Below, piece after piece: positions 1 to 5,912 of a stretch of 8,228 nucleotides of DNA. Under the pieces are notes generated by a model that made no database searches, was not told the origin of the DNA, and saw only the letters and a list, made by a program, of their open reading frames with translations. The translations under genes and the position numbers were made by a program. How positions within the stretch are numbered: position 1 is the first letter of the stretch; the number at the start of each line of letters is the position of its first letter. The stretch is from an uncultured Bacillota bacterium (GTDB lineage: Bacteria > Bacillota_I > Bacilli_A > RF39 > UBA660): assembly GCA_947168865.1 (NCBI GenBank), contig CAMVNN010000031.1:1-8228 (forward strand). Reading direction: 5' to 3'.

Positions 1-7
1 AGTCCAT
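1..7 (-). CDS. 5' end of an unidentified gene (cut by window edge)
   Basis: A minus-strand ATG at 7-5 is preceded by a perfect AGGAGG ribosome binding site at 19-14 with six bases between them. That binding site overlaps the stop codon of the 68-residue gene at 18-224, so the two are very probably co-transcribed and translationally coupled. Only Met, Asp and one base are inside the window, so the product cannot be identified. A site-specific recombinase is possible from the character of the upstream small gene, but nothing visible shows this. Confidence 0.7.
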
Positions 8-17
8 AGTTAGCCTC

Positions 18-224
18 CTAAACTAATATTTTATAATTACTATCATTTTCCATATAATTATCATCAATTTTATTTTTTTCTATCTCTATTTTTCTTACTA
101 ATTTATTAATACAATAATTATACATTCCATCATCTATAGTATTATTTCTTTTTAAATACTCAAGCAATCTAATACTTAATTCAGTTTCAATAATCTTTGA
201 TGGAATCTTTGAAGTATTATACAT
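18..224 (-). CDS. Small hypothetical protein, 68 aa, possibly SHOCT-like
   Basis: The product is 68 residues, hydrophilic and without a signal peptide or membrane segment. I chose the ATG at 224 because an AGGGAGG ribosome binding site (239-233) lies 8 bases upstream. A farther in-frame ATG at 248 would place that binding site inside the coding sequence and has no site of its own. Residues 9-50 read as two short amphipathic helices joined by an Asn-Asn-Thr-Ile-Asp-Asp-Gly turn. The pattern (Leu-x-x-Leu, turn, acidic, x, x, Tyr) resembles SHOCT-type oligomerisation domains. Small proteins of this sort often precede serine recombinase genes in clostridial mobile elements (family knowledge, not shown here). 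The TAG stop overlaps the ribosome binding site of the next gene. A terminator/antiterminator set lies directly upstream, so expression may be controlled by attenuation. Function unknown; the family call is tentative. Confidence 0.72.
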   Translation of the reverse strand: MYNTSKIPSKIIETELSIRLLEYLKRNNTIDDGMYNYCINKLVRKIEIEKNKIDDNYMENDSNYKILV

Positions 225-261
225 ATAATTATCCTCCCTTTTTAGCATATTTAAATAAAAC

Positions 262-289
262 TAAAAAAGAACTTGTAATATTAAGTTCT
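262..289 (-). terminator. Rho-independent terminator in leader of the 68-aa gene
   Basis: On the minus strand AGAACTT (289-283) pairs perfectly with AAGTTCT (274-268) around an 8-nt loop and runs into a T tract (268-263). It lies about 40 nt before the start of the 68-aa gene. The 5' arm can instead pair with an upstream segment (see the attenuator entry), so this may be a conditional terminator. Confidence 0.55.
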
Positions 290-366
290 ACAAAAATTTG
301 AAAACTTAATATCACAAAGGACAATATTAGACTAAATCATCATTTGAAATTAATTAAGTTTTCAAA
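262..366 (-). promoter_or_regulatory. Candidate transcription attenuator with mutually exclusive hairpins
   Basis: Read on the minus strand there are four segments. Segment 1 (366-353) and segment 2 (310-297) form a perfect 14-bp stem, TTTGAAAACTTAAT with its complement, around 42 nt. Segment 3 (289-283) and segment 4 (274-268) form the terminator. Segment 2, extended to 312-303, is also perfectly complementary over 10 bp to 287-278, which covers segment 3. Pairing 2:3 is therefore an antiterminator that excludes both 1:2 and 3:4. This is the classical architecture of leader-controlled attenuation, as seen upstream of many antibiotic-responsive genes. The pairings are seen directly; their regulatory role is inferred. 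The inducing signal is unknown. Confidence 0.45.
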
Positions 367-384
367 CAACAATTTAGTTCTTTT

Positions 385-489
385 CTATATATTTTTCATC
401 TTCCAGTCCTTAATTGTCTTTGCAACAAAAGAAGTAACTACTCTTTCTATTAAAAGTGACCACTCTAGACTATTCATTAAAAATATCAT
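385..489 (-). CDS. Possible 34-aa leader peptide or small membrane-like peptide
   Basis: An open frame starts at ATG 489 (alternative ATG at 477, giving 30 aa) and ends at TAG 385. The peptide has a hydrophobic N-terminal half (Met-Ile-Phe-Leu, then Leu-Glu-Trp-Ser-Leu-Leu-Ile) and a basic tail rich in Lys with two Trp residues in all. No good ribosome binding site precedes either ATG; translation could be coupled to the 17-aa frame that ends six bases upstream. Its stop lies 18 nt before segment 1 of the attenuator, so translation here could influence folding. The size and hydrophobic-then-basic layout would also fit a small type I toxin, but I recognise no family. It may simply be chance. 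Confidence 0.25.
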   Translation of the reverse strand: MIFLMNSLEWSLLIERVVTSFVAKTIKDWKMKNI

Positions 490-494
490 TTACT

Positions 495-548
495 CTATTT
501 TTTAATTTTTATAACACCTTCTTTCACAACAAAAAGAGAAGAACACAT
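495..548 (-). CDS. Possible 17-aa leader peptide
   Basis: ATG at 548 is preceded by an AGAGAGGA ribosome binding site (559-552) only about 4 bases away, and lies about 30 nt downstream of the predicted start from promoter P1. The frame encodes Met-Cys-Ser-Ser-Leu-Phe-Val-Val-Lys-Glu and a Lys/Ile-rich end, then TAG at 495. Position between a promoter and an attenuator is what a regulatory leader peptide would show. There is no homology evidence. Confidence 0.3.
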   Translation of the reverse strand: MCSSLFVVKEGVIKIKK

Positions 549-584
549 AGTTCCTCTCTACATAATTTTTTCATATCATACACT

Positions 585-612
585 ATTATAACTATTGACA
601 AACACAAGTCAA
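585..612 (-). promoter_or_regulatory. Promoter P1 reading toward the 68-aa gene
   Basis: On the minus strand TTGACT (612-607) is followed after 16 bases by a perfect TATAAT (590-585). The spacer contains GTCAA, an inverted match to the TTGAC of the -35 box. Transcription would start near 578 and read through the leader ORFs and attenuator into the 68-aa gene. Four phased direct repeats lie directly upstream of the -35 box. Confidence 0.5.
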
Positions 613-613
613 G

Positions 614-656
614 TTCATTTCATGCCCAATTCATGTCATATCATGTACAATTTATG
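614..656. repeat. Four helically phased direct repeats upstream of P1
   Basis: On the plus strand the units TTCATTTCATG (614-624), CCCAATTCATG (625-635), TCATATCATG (636-645) and TACAATTTATG (646-656) follow each other without gaps. The CATG or TATG ends recur at steps of 11, 10 and 11 bases, about one helical turn. The array abuts the -35 box of P1, as expected for an activator that binds tandem direct repeats (for example an OmpR/PhoB-type response regulator). The regulator is not identified. Confidence 0.4.
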
Positions 657-660
657 CCAC

Positions 661-702
661 AAAAAAAATATGCAAGTTTTCTTCACAATTCTTGCATATT
701 TT
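661..702 (-). terminator. Terminator downstream of the operon
   Basis: A perfect 12-bp inverted repeat, AAAATATGCAAG (665-676) and its complement (691-702), encloses a 14-nt loop. On the minus strand the stem is followed by a run of eight T (668-661). It lies about 105 to 145 nt after the stop of the last operon gene and is the best candidate for the end of the operon transcript. It also lies immediately after promoter-like unit P2, so a transcript from P2 would end after about 40 nt. The stem is AT-rich, so strength is uncertain. Confidence 0.55.
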
Positions 703-707
703 ACTAT

Positions 708-735
708 ATTATATACCTTGACAAAACTAATTCAA
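708..735 (-). promoter_or_regulatory. Promoter-like unit P2, a diverged copy of P1
   Basis: On the minus strand TTGAAT (735-730) is followed after 16 bases by TATAAT (713-708). Spacing and spacer sequence (TTTGTCAA in the middle) match P1, which lies 123 bp to the left. Upstream are three phased repeats ending in CTGA or CTTGA at steps of 11 and 10 bases. The predicted start near 701 is directly at the terminator hairpin 702-661. Confidence 0.35.
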
Positions 736-744
736 GTCAAATTC

Positions 745-776
745 AGTCCATTTTCAGTACGAATTTGGACTTTTTT
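745..776 (+). terminator. Plus-strand terminator-like hairpin
   Basis: AGTCCA (745-750) pairs with TGGACT (766-771) and six T follow (771-776). A competing stem pairs 734-744 with 761-772 with one bulged G. No plus-strand gene leads into it, so its purpose is unclear; it may only reflect the phased repeats upstream of P2. Confidence 0.25.
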
Positions 777-806
777 GATACGTTTATAGAAATAGACAAT
801 TAATAA

Positions 807-1757
807 TTAACTTTGAATAAATATTTTATTTTCGTCATACGTATTTATTATGCAATTACCACCAATAGGTATAGTAGCATTAGGTGTTGTATGTCCAAAA
901 TTTGCATTTATAATTATTGGAATATTTTTCAGTTCTTTTTTATTCAATATTTTTTTCCATTTCGTTAGATTCATCCCTGTTTGTGTTTGAGATCTTCCAA
1001 TTACTATTCCTTTTACCTTATCAAAATCTTTTTGCTGAATTAAAGAAACCAAATTTCTATCAAATTCATATGGAAATTCTTTACCTACAAGAGCATCCTC
1101 TTCAATAAACAATATTTTATCTCTTAAGCTTGGCATAAATGGTGTACCTTGTAATAAATTAAAACTACAAAGATTTCCACCTATTATTGTACCTTCCGCC
1201 TTTCCTTCATTTATCACAATACACCCTTTATTTTTTATAAACTTTCTATTATCTTGATCATCATACCATTTATCACTACTATAAAAATCAGGATCTTTTA
1301 GATAATATGATTTGTGATTAATTGCTTTTTCAAAATAATTAATTGTTTGTTCTAAACCTTTTTTCATTGCAAAACTATGAAATGTTGGCCCTAAATATGT
1401 AATAATACCTGTTTTTGCATATATTGCATTTAGTATTACAGTAATATCAGAATAGCCACATATTATTTTTGGGTTCTTTTTAATCAAATCATAATCAATA
1501 TAATTCAACAATTGATTACAGTTATAACCACCTAAAACAGATAATATAATATCGATATTGTTATTTCTTAAGGCATCGTGAAAATCCATTATACGCCTTT
1601 TTATACTAGTAGAAATAAAAGAATCTGTACAATTTGAATTTTTTGAAAACTCTACATTATATCCAATTTGTTCCAACTTAGTTTTTGCTAATTCAATGTT
1701 TTCTTCACAAATCATTCCTAAACTTCTTGATAAAGTGCACACCATTATATTCTTCAT
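807..1757 (-). CDS. S66 peptidase, MccF-like / LD-carboxypeptidase family
   Basis: This is a 316-residue serine peptidase of the S66 family, close to full length. The nucleophile is Ser103 in the family motif Gly-Tyr-Ser-Asp-Ile-Thr (101-106). The Ser-Glu-His triad is probably completed by Glu219 or Glu220 (Phe-Ile-Glu-Glu-Asp) and His289 (Asn-Phe-Gly-His-Thr-Thr-Pro). Other family marks are Gly-Gly-Tyr-Asn (77-80), Gly-Pro-Thr-Phe (123-126), Ile-Gly-Gly-Asn-Leu (192-196) and the Trp-Tyr-Asp-Asp segment (164-167). The N-terminus Ser-Arg-Ser-Leu (10-13) and the Trp-containing segment look more like MccF, which cleaves the amide of peptidyl/aminoacyl-nucleotide antibiotics such as processed microcin C, than like cell-wall LdcA. 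There is no signal peptide, so it should act in the cytoplasm. It is the last gene of the operon; its ribosome binding site (AGGA) overlaps the TAG of the racemase gene, 8 nt apart. Together with the ribosome-protection GTPase it would make a plausible self-immunity protein. A muropeptide-recycling role cannot be excluded. Confidence 0.88.
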   Translation of the reverse strand: MKNIMVCTLSRSLGMICEENIELAKTKLEQIGYNVEFSKNSNCTDSFISTSIKRRIMDFHDALRNNNIDIILSVLGGYNCNQLLNYIDYDLIKKNPKIICGYSDITVILNAIYAKTGIITYLGPTFHSFAMKKGLEQTINYFEKAINHKSYYLKDPDFYSSDKWYDDQDNRKFIKNKGCIVINEGKAEGTIIGGNLCSFNLLQGTPFMPSLRDKILFIEEDALVGKEFPYEFDRNLVSLIQQKDFDKVKGIVIGRSQTQTGMNLTKWKKILNKKELKNIPIIINANFGHTTPNATIPIGGNCIINTYDENKIFIQS

Positions 1758-1765
1758 ATATATTC

Positions 1766-2836
1766 CTATCTTTTTAAAACTCTTGGAACTCTTTCAGAAA
1801 TTGAACTCATTACTTCATAGTTACATATATCATTACACCAAATTCCAAGTTGTTCTATTGTTAGTTTATCATTATCCCAAATATATACTTCCTGTCCTAA
1901 TTCGACATTAGGTATATCAGTAACGTCTAACATCATATTATCCATGCAAATTCCAATAATTTTAGCTTTACAAGAGTTTATTATAACATATGGTTCTCCT
2001 GTTTCTAACGTCAATAGTCCATCTCCAAATCCAAATGGAATTGTTGCAACTGTAGTTTTTCTATCAGCCACAAAATTTTTATTGTATCCAACTGTTTCGC
2101 CTTGTTCAATAGTTTTTAAAAAGCTTATATTAGTCCTCAATATCATACTTGGTTCTAATTTTATTTCTGATTTTAAGCTATCATTTGGATAATAACCATA
2201 AATAAGCAGTCCTATTCTAACCATATTATACAAATAATCATGATAGTATTTTAATCCACCGCTGCTACAAGCATGAATATTTTTAGGATATATTCCATTA
2301 TCATTAAACTTTTTAACTGCTTGTTCAAATAAATTAATTTGTTTTAATGAAAAATCCCTATCAGAATTAGTAGATAAATGTGTAAACATCCCATCAACTA
2401 ATATATTATCATTATTTTTTAAATTCAAAAGATATTCATCAATATTTGCTAATTGTAATCCTGTTCTTCCCATACCAGTTTCTATTTCTGTGTGTATTCT
2501 TACTTTTGTATAACTATCCGCCAAATCAAAAATATTAGATCCATTTAATATAAAATCATATTTTTTAGAAATTTCAAATTCATCTTTTGATAATGGATAT
2601 AAGATTAAAACATTATTTTTATATCCATTATTTCTTAACTGAATTGCCTCATCTAAATATGCTACACCAACATAATCAAATTCATTTAAGATTTCAGGGC
2701 AACTATTCAAATGAGAACCATACCCAAATGACTTAACAATAGGCATAATATTAATATCATTGCCCAAGTATTTTTTTAATTCATTTATATTATTTCTTAT
2801 ACTCTTCAAATTAACAATTAACTGTGTTGATCTCAT
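1766..2836 (-). CDS. Alanine racemase-like PLP enzyme
   Basis: A 356-residue fold-type III PLP enzyme of the alanine racemase family, which interconverts L- and D-amino acids, usually alanine. The PLP lysine is Lys35 (Val-Lys-Ser-Phe-Gly-Tyr-Gly) and the opposing catalytic base is Tyr251 (Thr-Val-Gly-Tyr-Asn). Also present are Gly-Met-Gly-Arg (121-124), the phosphate-contact segment Arg-Ile-Gly-Leu-Leu-Ile-Tyr-Gly (207-214), Gly-Phe-Gly-Asp-Gly (269-273), Cys-Met-Asp (297-299) and Arg-Val-Pro-Arg-Val (349-353). Two departures stand out. The position of the carbamylated lysine in typical enzymes (Lys before Val-Asp-Thr-Gly-Met) is Glu117. The Arg of the usual Gly-Arg-[Ile/Val]-x-Met-Asp motif is missing by a one-residue deletion. 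Substrate may therefore not be plain alanine. The start ATG overlaps the stop of the upstream gene by one base (TAATG) and has a GAGGTGA site. In this operon it more likely supplies a D-amino acid to a product, or resistance, than serves cell-wall housekeeping. Confidence 0.87.
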   Translation of the reverse strand: MRSTQLIVNLKSIRNNINELKKYLGNDINIMPIVKSFGYGSHLNSCPEILNEFDYVGVAYLDEAIQLRNNGYKNNVLILYPLSKDEFEISKKYDFILNGSNIFDLADSYTKVRIHTEIETGMGRTGLQLANIDEYLLNLKNNDNILVDGMFTHLSTNSDRDFSLKQINLFEQAVKKFNDNGIYPKNIHACSSGGLKYYHDYLYNMVRIGLLIYGYYPNDSLKSEIKLEPSMILRTNISFLKTIEQGETVGYNKNFVADRKTTVATIPFGFGDGLLTLETGEPYVIINSCKAKIIGICMDNMMLDVTDIPNVELGQEVYIWDNDKLTIEQLGIWCNDICNYEVMSSISERVPRVLKR

Positions 2837-3852
2837 TATTTCACCTCAAATACATAGAATTGAAATATTGCATCACGTTCTTTATCATAGCCATTACATA
2901 TTATAGGAATTAGTCCATATTTTTGAAACATTTCTTTTCTAATTAAAACTGGAGTATGCCCAAAACAAATGATTAATCCTTTCTTTTTTACTTTAGGATA
3001 TAACACTTTTAAAATCTTATATGCACTTTTTGTATCGACAACTTCAGAATTTAAAAATCTAAGGAACATTAAATCAACTGAATTGTTCTTTAAAGGTGAA
3101 TTAATTGCATTGCAGCATAATGATTCATCAACATAATTCTTAGCATATTCTATCATTTCTTTGCTCAAATCATGTCCTATAGTGTATGACATTGGGAAAT
3201 TCTTTTTATAATCGTTTAGAAACTCACCTGTAGAACAAGCAGGATCATAAATAATTTTATAATCAATGTTTAATTCTTTTATAAATTCTTCTGTAAATTT
3301 TCTAAAATGTACTTCTCCATAACCTAAATACTCTTTCTTTTCAGGATTAAAAGTCCATCCAGTTTCAGGAGAAGTTTCTTCCTTTCCGGTATAAAAGTCT
3401 CTATACTTATATGGATAATATATATCAATTTTTCTATTTTTCTTAATTTCATCAAAAACAAATTTCTTTTCCTCATTAGTGAAAGGATAATATTCAATTT
3501 TTATTTTTCTATCTTTTAAATTTCTTTTTTTCAAAAAGCCTAATATCATAGGTGCAGTAATCATACTACAATTTATAGCATTTATTTTATTTTCTATTCT
3601 TAAGATTGATCTAATCTTTCTTCCTACTATAATTTTACCTTTATATGATTTTAATAGAAAAATATTTTGTGGCAAATTATAATCATAATCTTCAAAGATA
3701 ACAGTTTTTCTATTAAAAATATCACTCAAGTGTATTTTATTGATGTTTGCAATATCTTTTTCATTAAAATATGTATCATTATATATTTCTATTTCTTTTA
3801 TTTCTAATTCATTATAATAATCTAGTGGCTTTTTATTTTTATATGAATACAT
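2836..3852 (-). CDS. Class I SAM-dependent transferase (methyltransferase fold)
   Basis: A 338-residue protein whose C-terminal part (about 195-338) is a Rossmann-fold SAM-dependent methyltransferase. Motif I is Tyr-Asp-Pro-Ala-Cys-Ser-Thr-Gly-Glu-Phe (202-211). The acidic residue after strand 2 is Asp228 (Gly-His-Asp-Leu-Ser). Later motifs are Asn-Ser-Pro-Leu-Lys-Asn-Asn-Ser-Val-Asp-Leu (251-261) and the strand-5 segment Lys-Gly-Leu-Ile-Ile-Cys-Phe-Gly (291-298). The N-terminal 190 residues have no motif I recognise and may bind substrate; they include a Tyr/Pro-rich stretch (145-180). The target is unknown: methylation of a peptide or small molecule is most likely, but some enzymes with this fold transfer the 3-amino-3-carboxypropyl group of SAM instead, and I cannot tell which. 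Its AGGTGA site overlaps the TAG stop of the GTPase gene, and its own stop overlaps the racemase start, so all three are probably translationally coupled. Confidence 0.75.
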   Translation of the reverse strand: MYSYKNKKPLDYYNELEIKEIEIYNDTYFNEKDIANINKIHLSDIFNRKTVIFEDYDYNLPQNIFLLKSYKGKIIVGRKIRSILRIENKINAINCSMITAPMILGFLKKRNLKDRKIKIEYYPFTNEEKKFVFDEIKKNRKIDIYYPYKYRDFYTGKEETSPETGWTFNPEKKEYLGYGEVHFRKFTEEFIKELNIDYKIIYDPACSTGEFLNDYKKNFPMSYTIGHDLSKEMIEYAKNYVDESLCCNAINSPLKNNSVDLMFLRFLNSEVVDTKSAYKILKVLYPKVKKKGLIICFGHTPVLIRKEMFQKYGLIPIICNGYDKERDAIFQFYVFEVK

Positions 3853-3860
3853 AAAATCAC

Positions 3861-5879
3861 CTACATTTTTCTATCATATTCTTTTTCTTTTTGAACTCTT
3901 GCAAATTTTGAACGACTTTCTTTTTTCTTTTTCATAAGAGTTTCATCAAGTGAATCTAAACTGGCCTTCATATCATTTATTATAAACGTTGTTTCATTTC
4001 TAGGATCGGCCCCAATATATTCCATTTTTGCATCTTGATTTTTACTTATTTCATATTTAGAAATATAAGATGTATAAGTACCACGACCACTAGTATTCAT
4101 AGACAACTCTAAAGGAAAACTAAGCATATTTGCTGATGGTGCCTCACCTTCAATTGTTATTTCGCCACCGAAAGTATTTGTAATTTGATAAATTCCACCT
4201 TTTGAAGATATTAACTTTATAACACTACTTGAATATTCTTCTGGGAAAGTAATAATATAACTAGATATAGGTTCTAATAATTTCATATTCGCTTGTTTTA
4301 AGCATCTAAACAAAGCCAATGGTGTAATTATGTTAAAATGCAATGGATCACTACCCATTGAATCAAATTGACCACCAATAAGTGCTACTTCCATATCTGT
4401 AAGTTCCCATCCATTTAAGCCTTGTTTTGAATAATAATTAATCAATCTTTCTACTTGCCTTTGATATTTTAAATGTAAAAAATCTGTTGACAATTTTGAA
4501 ACATATTTAAATCCACTACCACGCTCCAATGGTGATACTTCTAGTTCTATTCCAGAAACACATGTATAACTTGCCTTTGCAGAAACTGTTGACGTCGGAA
4601 CTTCTTTATGAATTACAATAGGATTTTCAATATTAGCCTTAATATTAAATCTTTCATCTAACATAGTCTTTACAATTTGCGCTTGAACTTCACCCATTAA
4701 ACTACAATAAATTGAGTTTGTTCTCTCATTATATCTAACATTTAAATATGGATCTTCTTCATTTAATATTTTTAGTGCTCTCATTAACTCTATTGTATCT
4801 TTTTTATCTATTGGATTAATCTCCATTGTTAATAAAGGTTTAACAAAACTTATATATTTTTCTAATCCTACATTATTTCCTATAATTTGACCACACTTTA
4901 CATCTAATCCATTAACTATAGCAATATCACCGCTATATACTGTATCAACTGATTTCATTTTTGAACCATCTGAGATCATAATATTTTTTATTTTTTCTGT
5001 TTTTTCTTCACCTGTGTTTATAACATCTCTATTATTAACGCTTCCATTTAAAACTTTAATATAAGCATTTTTACCATTTTCATCTACTCTTATCATAAAA
5101 ACATATGCAGACATTTCCTCTTCTAATTTTTTAGAAGTTGTTGGTAAATATCTTGCAATAGAATCAACTAAATCGTTTATTCCAACATCTATTAAAGCAC
5201 TTCCCCCAATAACTGGAAAAATTTTATTTTCATGAGTTAGACTAATCATTTTAGATGCTAACCATTTACCATCAATTTCTTGACCATTTATATATTTTTC
5301 TAATACTTCATCATCAATCATTGACAATTCTTCTATAATCTCTGTCATATTTGCAGGCACTATAGAAATACTACCATCGTTTTCTTGATGAACATGTGTT
5401 AATGTTAACGTTGGAACTTTTAAGTTATTTTGCAATTCGGCAATTACTTTATCATAATCTGCACCTTTTCTATCCATCTTATTAATAAATATGATAACTG
5501 GTACATTTTTTTCTTGTAGAGCACGCCATATTGTATATGTTTGTGCTTCCAATCCTTCAACACCAGAAATAACTAATACAGCACCATCCAAAACATTAAT
5601 TGCTCTTTCTACCTCGGCAGAAAAATCTACATGTCCTGGTGTATCAATTAATTGAATATTTTTGTTATTTAATTTAAAAGATACTATTGAATCTCTTACA
5701 GTTATTCCTCTTTCTTGTTCCACTTTCATATTGTCTGTAACAGTATTGCCAGAATCAACTCTACCAATACTATCAATTACATTTGTATGATAAAGTAAAT
5801 GTTCTGTTATAGTTGTTTTACCAGCATTTGCATGTGCAAAAATGCCTAATGTTAATACTTTTTCATCTTTTCTATCCAT
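3861..5879 (-). CDS. Tet(M)/EF-G-like ribosomal protection GTPase
   Basis: A 672-residue translational GTPase with EF-G domain order. G-domain motifs: P-loop Ala-His-Ala-Asn-Ala-Gly-Lys-Thr (15-22), switch I Arg-Gly-Ile-Thr (57-60), Asp-Thr-Pro-Gly-His (79-83), Asn-Lys-Met-Asp (133-136) and Gly-Ser-Ala-Leu (226-229). Domain IV matches tetracycline ribosomal protection proteins: Gly-Leu-Asn-Gly-Trp-Glu-Leu-Thr-Asp (487-495), Ile-Thr-Pro (518-520), Leu-Leu-Glu-Pro (534-537). Such proteins bind the 70S ribosome, use domain IV to displace a drug and leave after GTP hydrolysis. Tet(M) is about 639 residues; this protein is longer, with a Lys/Arg-rich tail (about 645-672), and clearly divergent. 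The usual P-loop Asp is Asn18. I chose the ATG at 5879, since GGGGTGAT (5891-5884) is well spaced for it; GTG 5888 and ATG 5885 fall in that site. Tetracycline resistance is possible, but the context suggests protection against the operon's own product. Divergence from both Tet(M) and EF-G leaves the ligand open. Confidence 0.87.
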   Translation of the reverse strand: MDRKDEKVLTLGIFAHANAGKTTITEHLLYHTNVIDSIGRVDSGNTVTDNMKVEQERGITVRDSIVSFKLNNKNIQLIDTPGHVDFSAEVERAINVLDGAVLVISGVEGLEAQTYTIWRALQEKNVPVIIFINKMDRKGADYDKVIAELQNNLKVPTLTLTHVHQENDGSISIVPANMTEIIEELSMIDDEVLEKYINGQEIDGKWLASKMISLTHENKIFPVIGGSALIDVGINDLVDSIARYLPTTSKKLEEEMSAYVFMIRVDENGKNAYIKVLNGSVNNRDVINTGEEKTEKIKNIMISDGSKMKSVDTVYSGDIAIVNGLDVKCGQIIGNNVGLEKYISFVKPLLTMEINPIDKKDTIELMRALKILNEEDPYLNVRYNERTNSIYCSLMGEVQAQIVKTMLDERFNIKANIENPIVIHKEVPTSTVSAKASYTCVSGIELEVSPLERGSGFKYVSKLSTDFLHLKYQRQVERLINYYSKQGLNGWELTDMEVALIGGQFDSMGSDPLHFNIITPLALFRCLKQANMKLLEPISSYIITFPEEYSSSVIKLISSKGGIYQITNTFGGEITIEGEAPSANMLSFPLELSMNTSGRGTYTSYISKYEISKNQDAKMEYIGADPRNETTFIINDMKASLDSLDETLMKKKKESRSKFARVQKEKEYDRKM

Positions 5880-5912
5880 TAACATCACCCCACAATATAT
5901 TATACTATAATA

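Larger units (their letters stand above)
225..806. other. Gene-poor regulatory region between the operon end and the 68-aa gene
   Basis: About 580 bases carry no confident protein gene. What can be seen, right to left: a plus-strand terminator-like hairpin (745-776), a promoter-like unit P2 (735-708), a minus-strand terminator hairpin (702-661), phased direct repeats (656-614), a promoter-like unit P1 (612-585), two possible leader ORFs (548-495 and 489-385) and an attenuator-like set (366-262). Plus-strand reading frames here are extremely biased in composition and have no ribosome binding site. Confidence 0.6.

Noticed and set aside
604..757. CRISPR-like array suggested by short repeats
   Set aside because: Units are 10-11 bp, imperfect and contiguous with no spacers; they fit protein-binding repeats instead.
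456..803. Plus-strand open frame of 115 codons, with a nested 64-codon frame at 595-789
   Set aside because: No ribosome binding site, composition dominated by Phe, Ser, Ile and His from AT-rich repeats, and it overlaps hairpins and promoter-like units on the other strand. Its internal repeats reflect the DNA duplication, not a protein repeat.
917..2192. Plus-strand frames at 917-1108, 1696-1911 and 1944-2192
   Set aside because: They lie antisense inside the S66 peptidase and racemase genes, which have clear catalytic motifs, and lack ribosome binding sites.
3861..5879. Housekeeping elongation factor G
   Set aside because: Domain IV motifs and overall likeness match ribosomal-protection proteins better, and the gene is not beside rpsL, rpsG or tuf.
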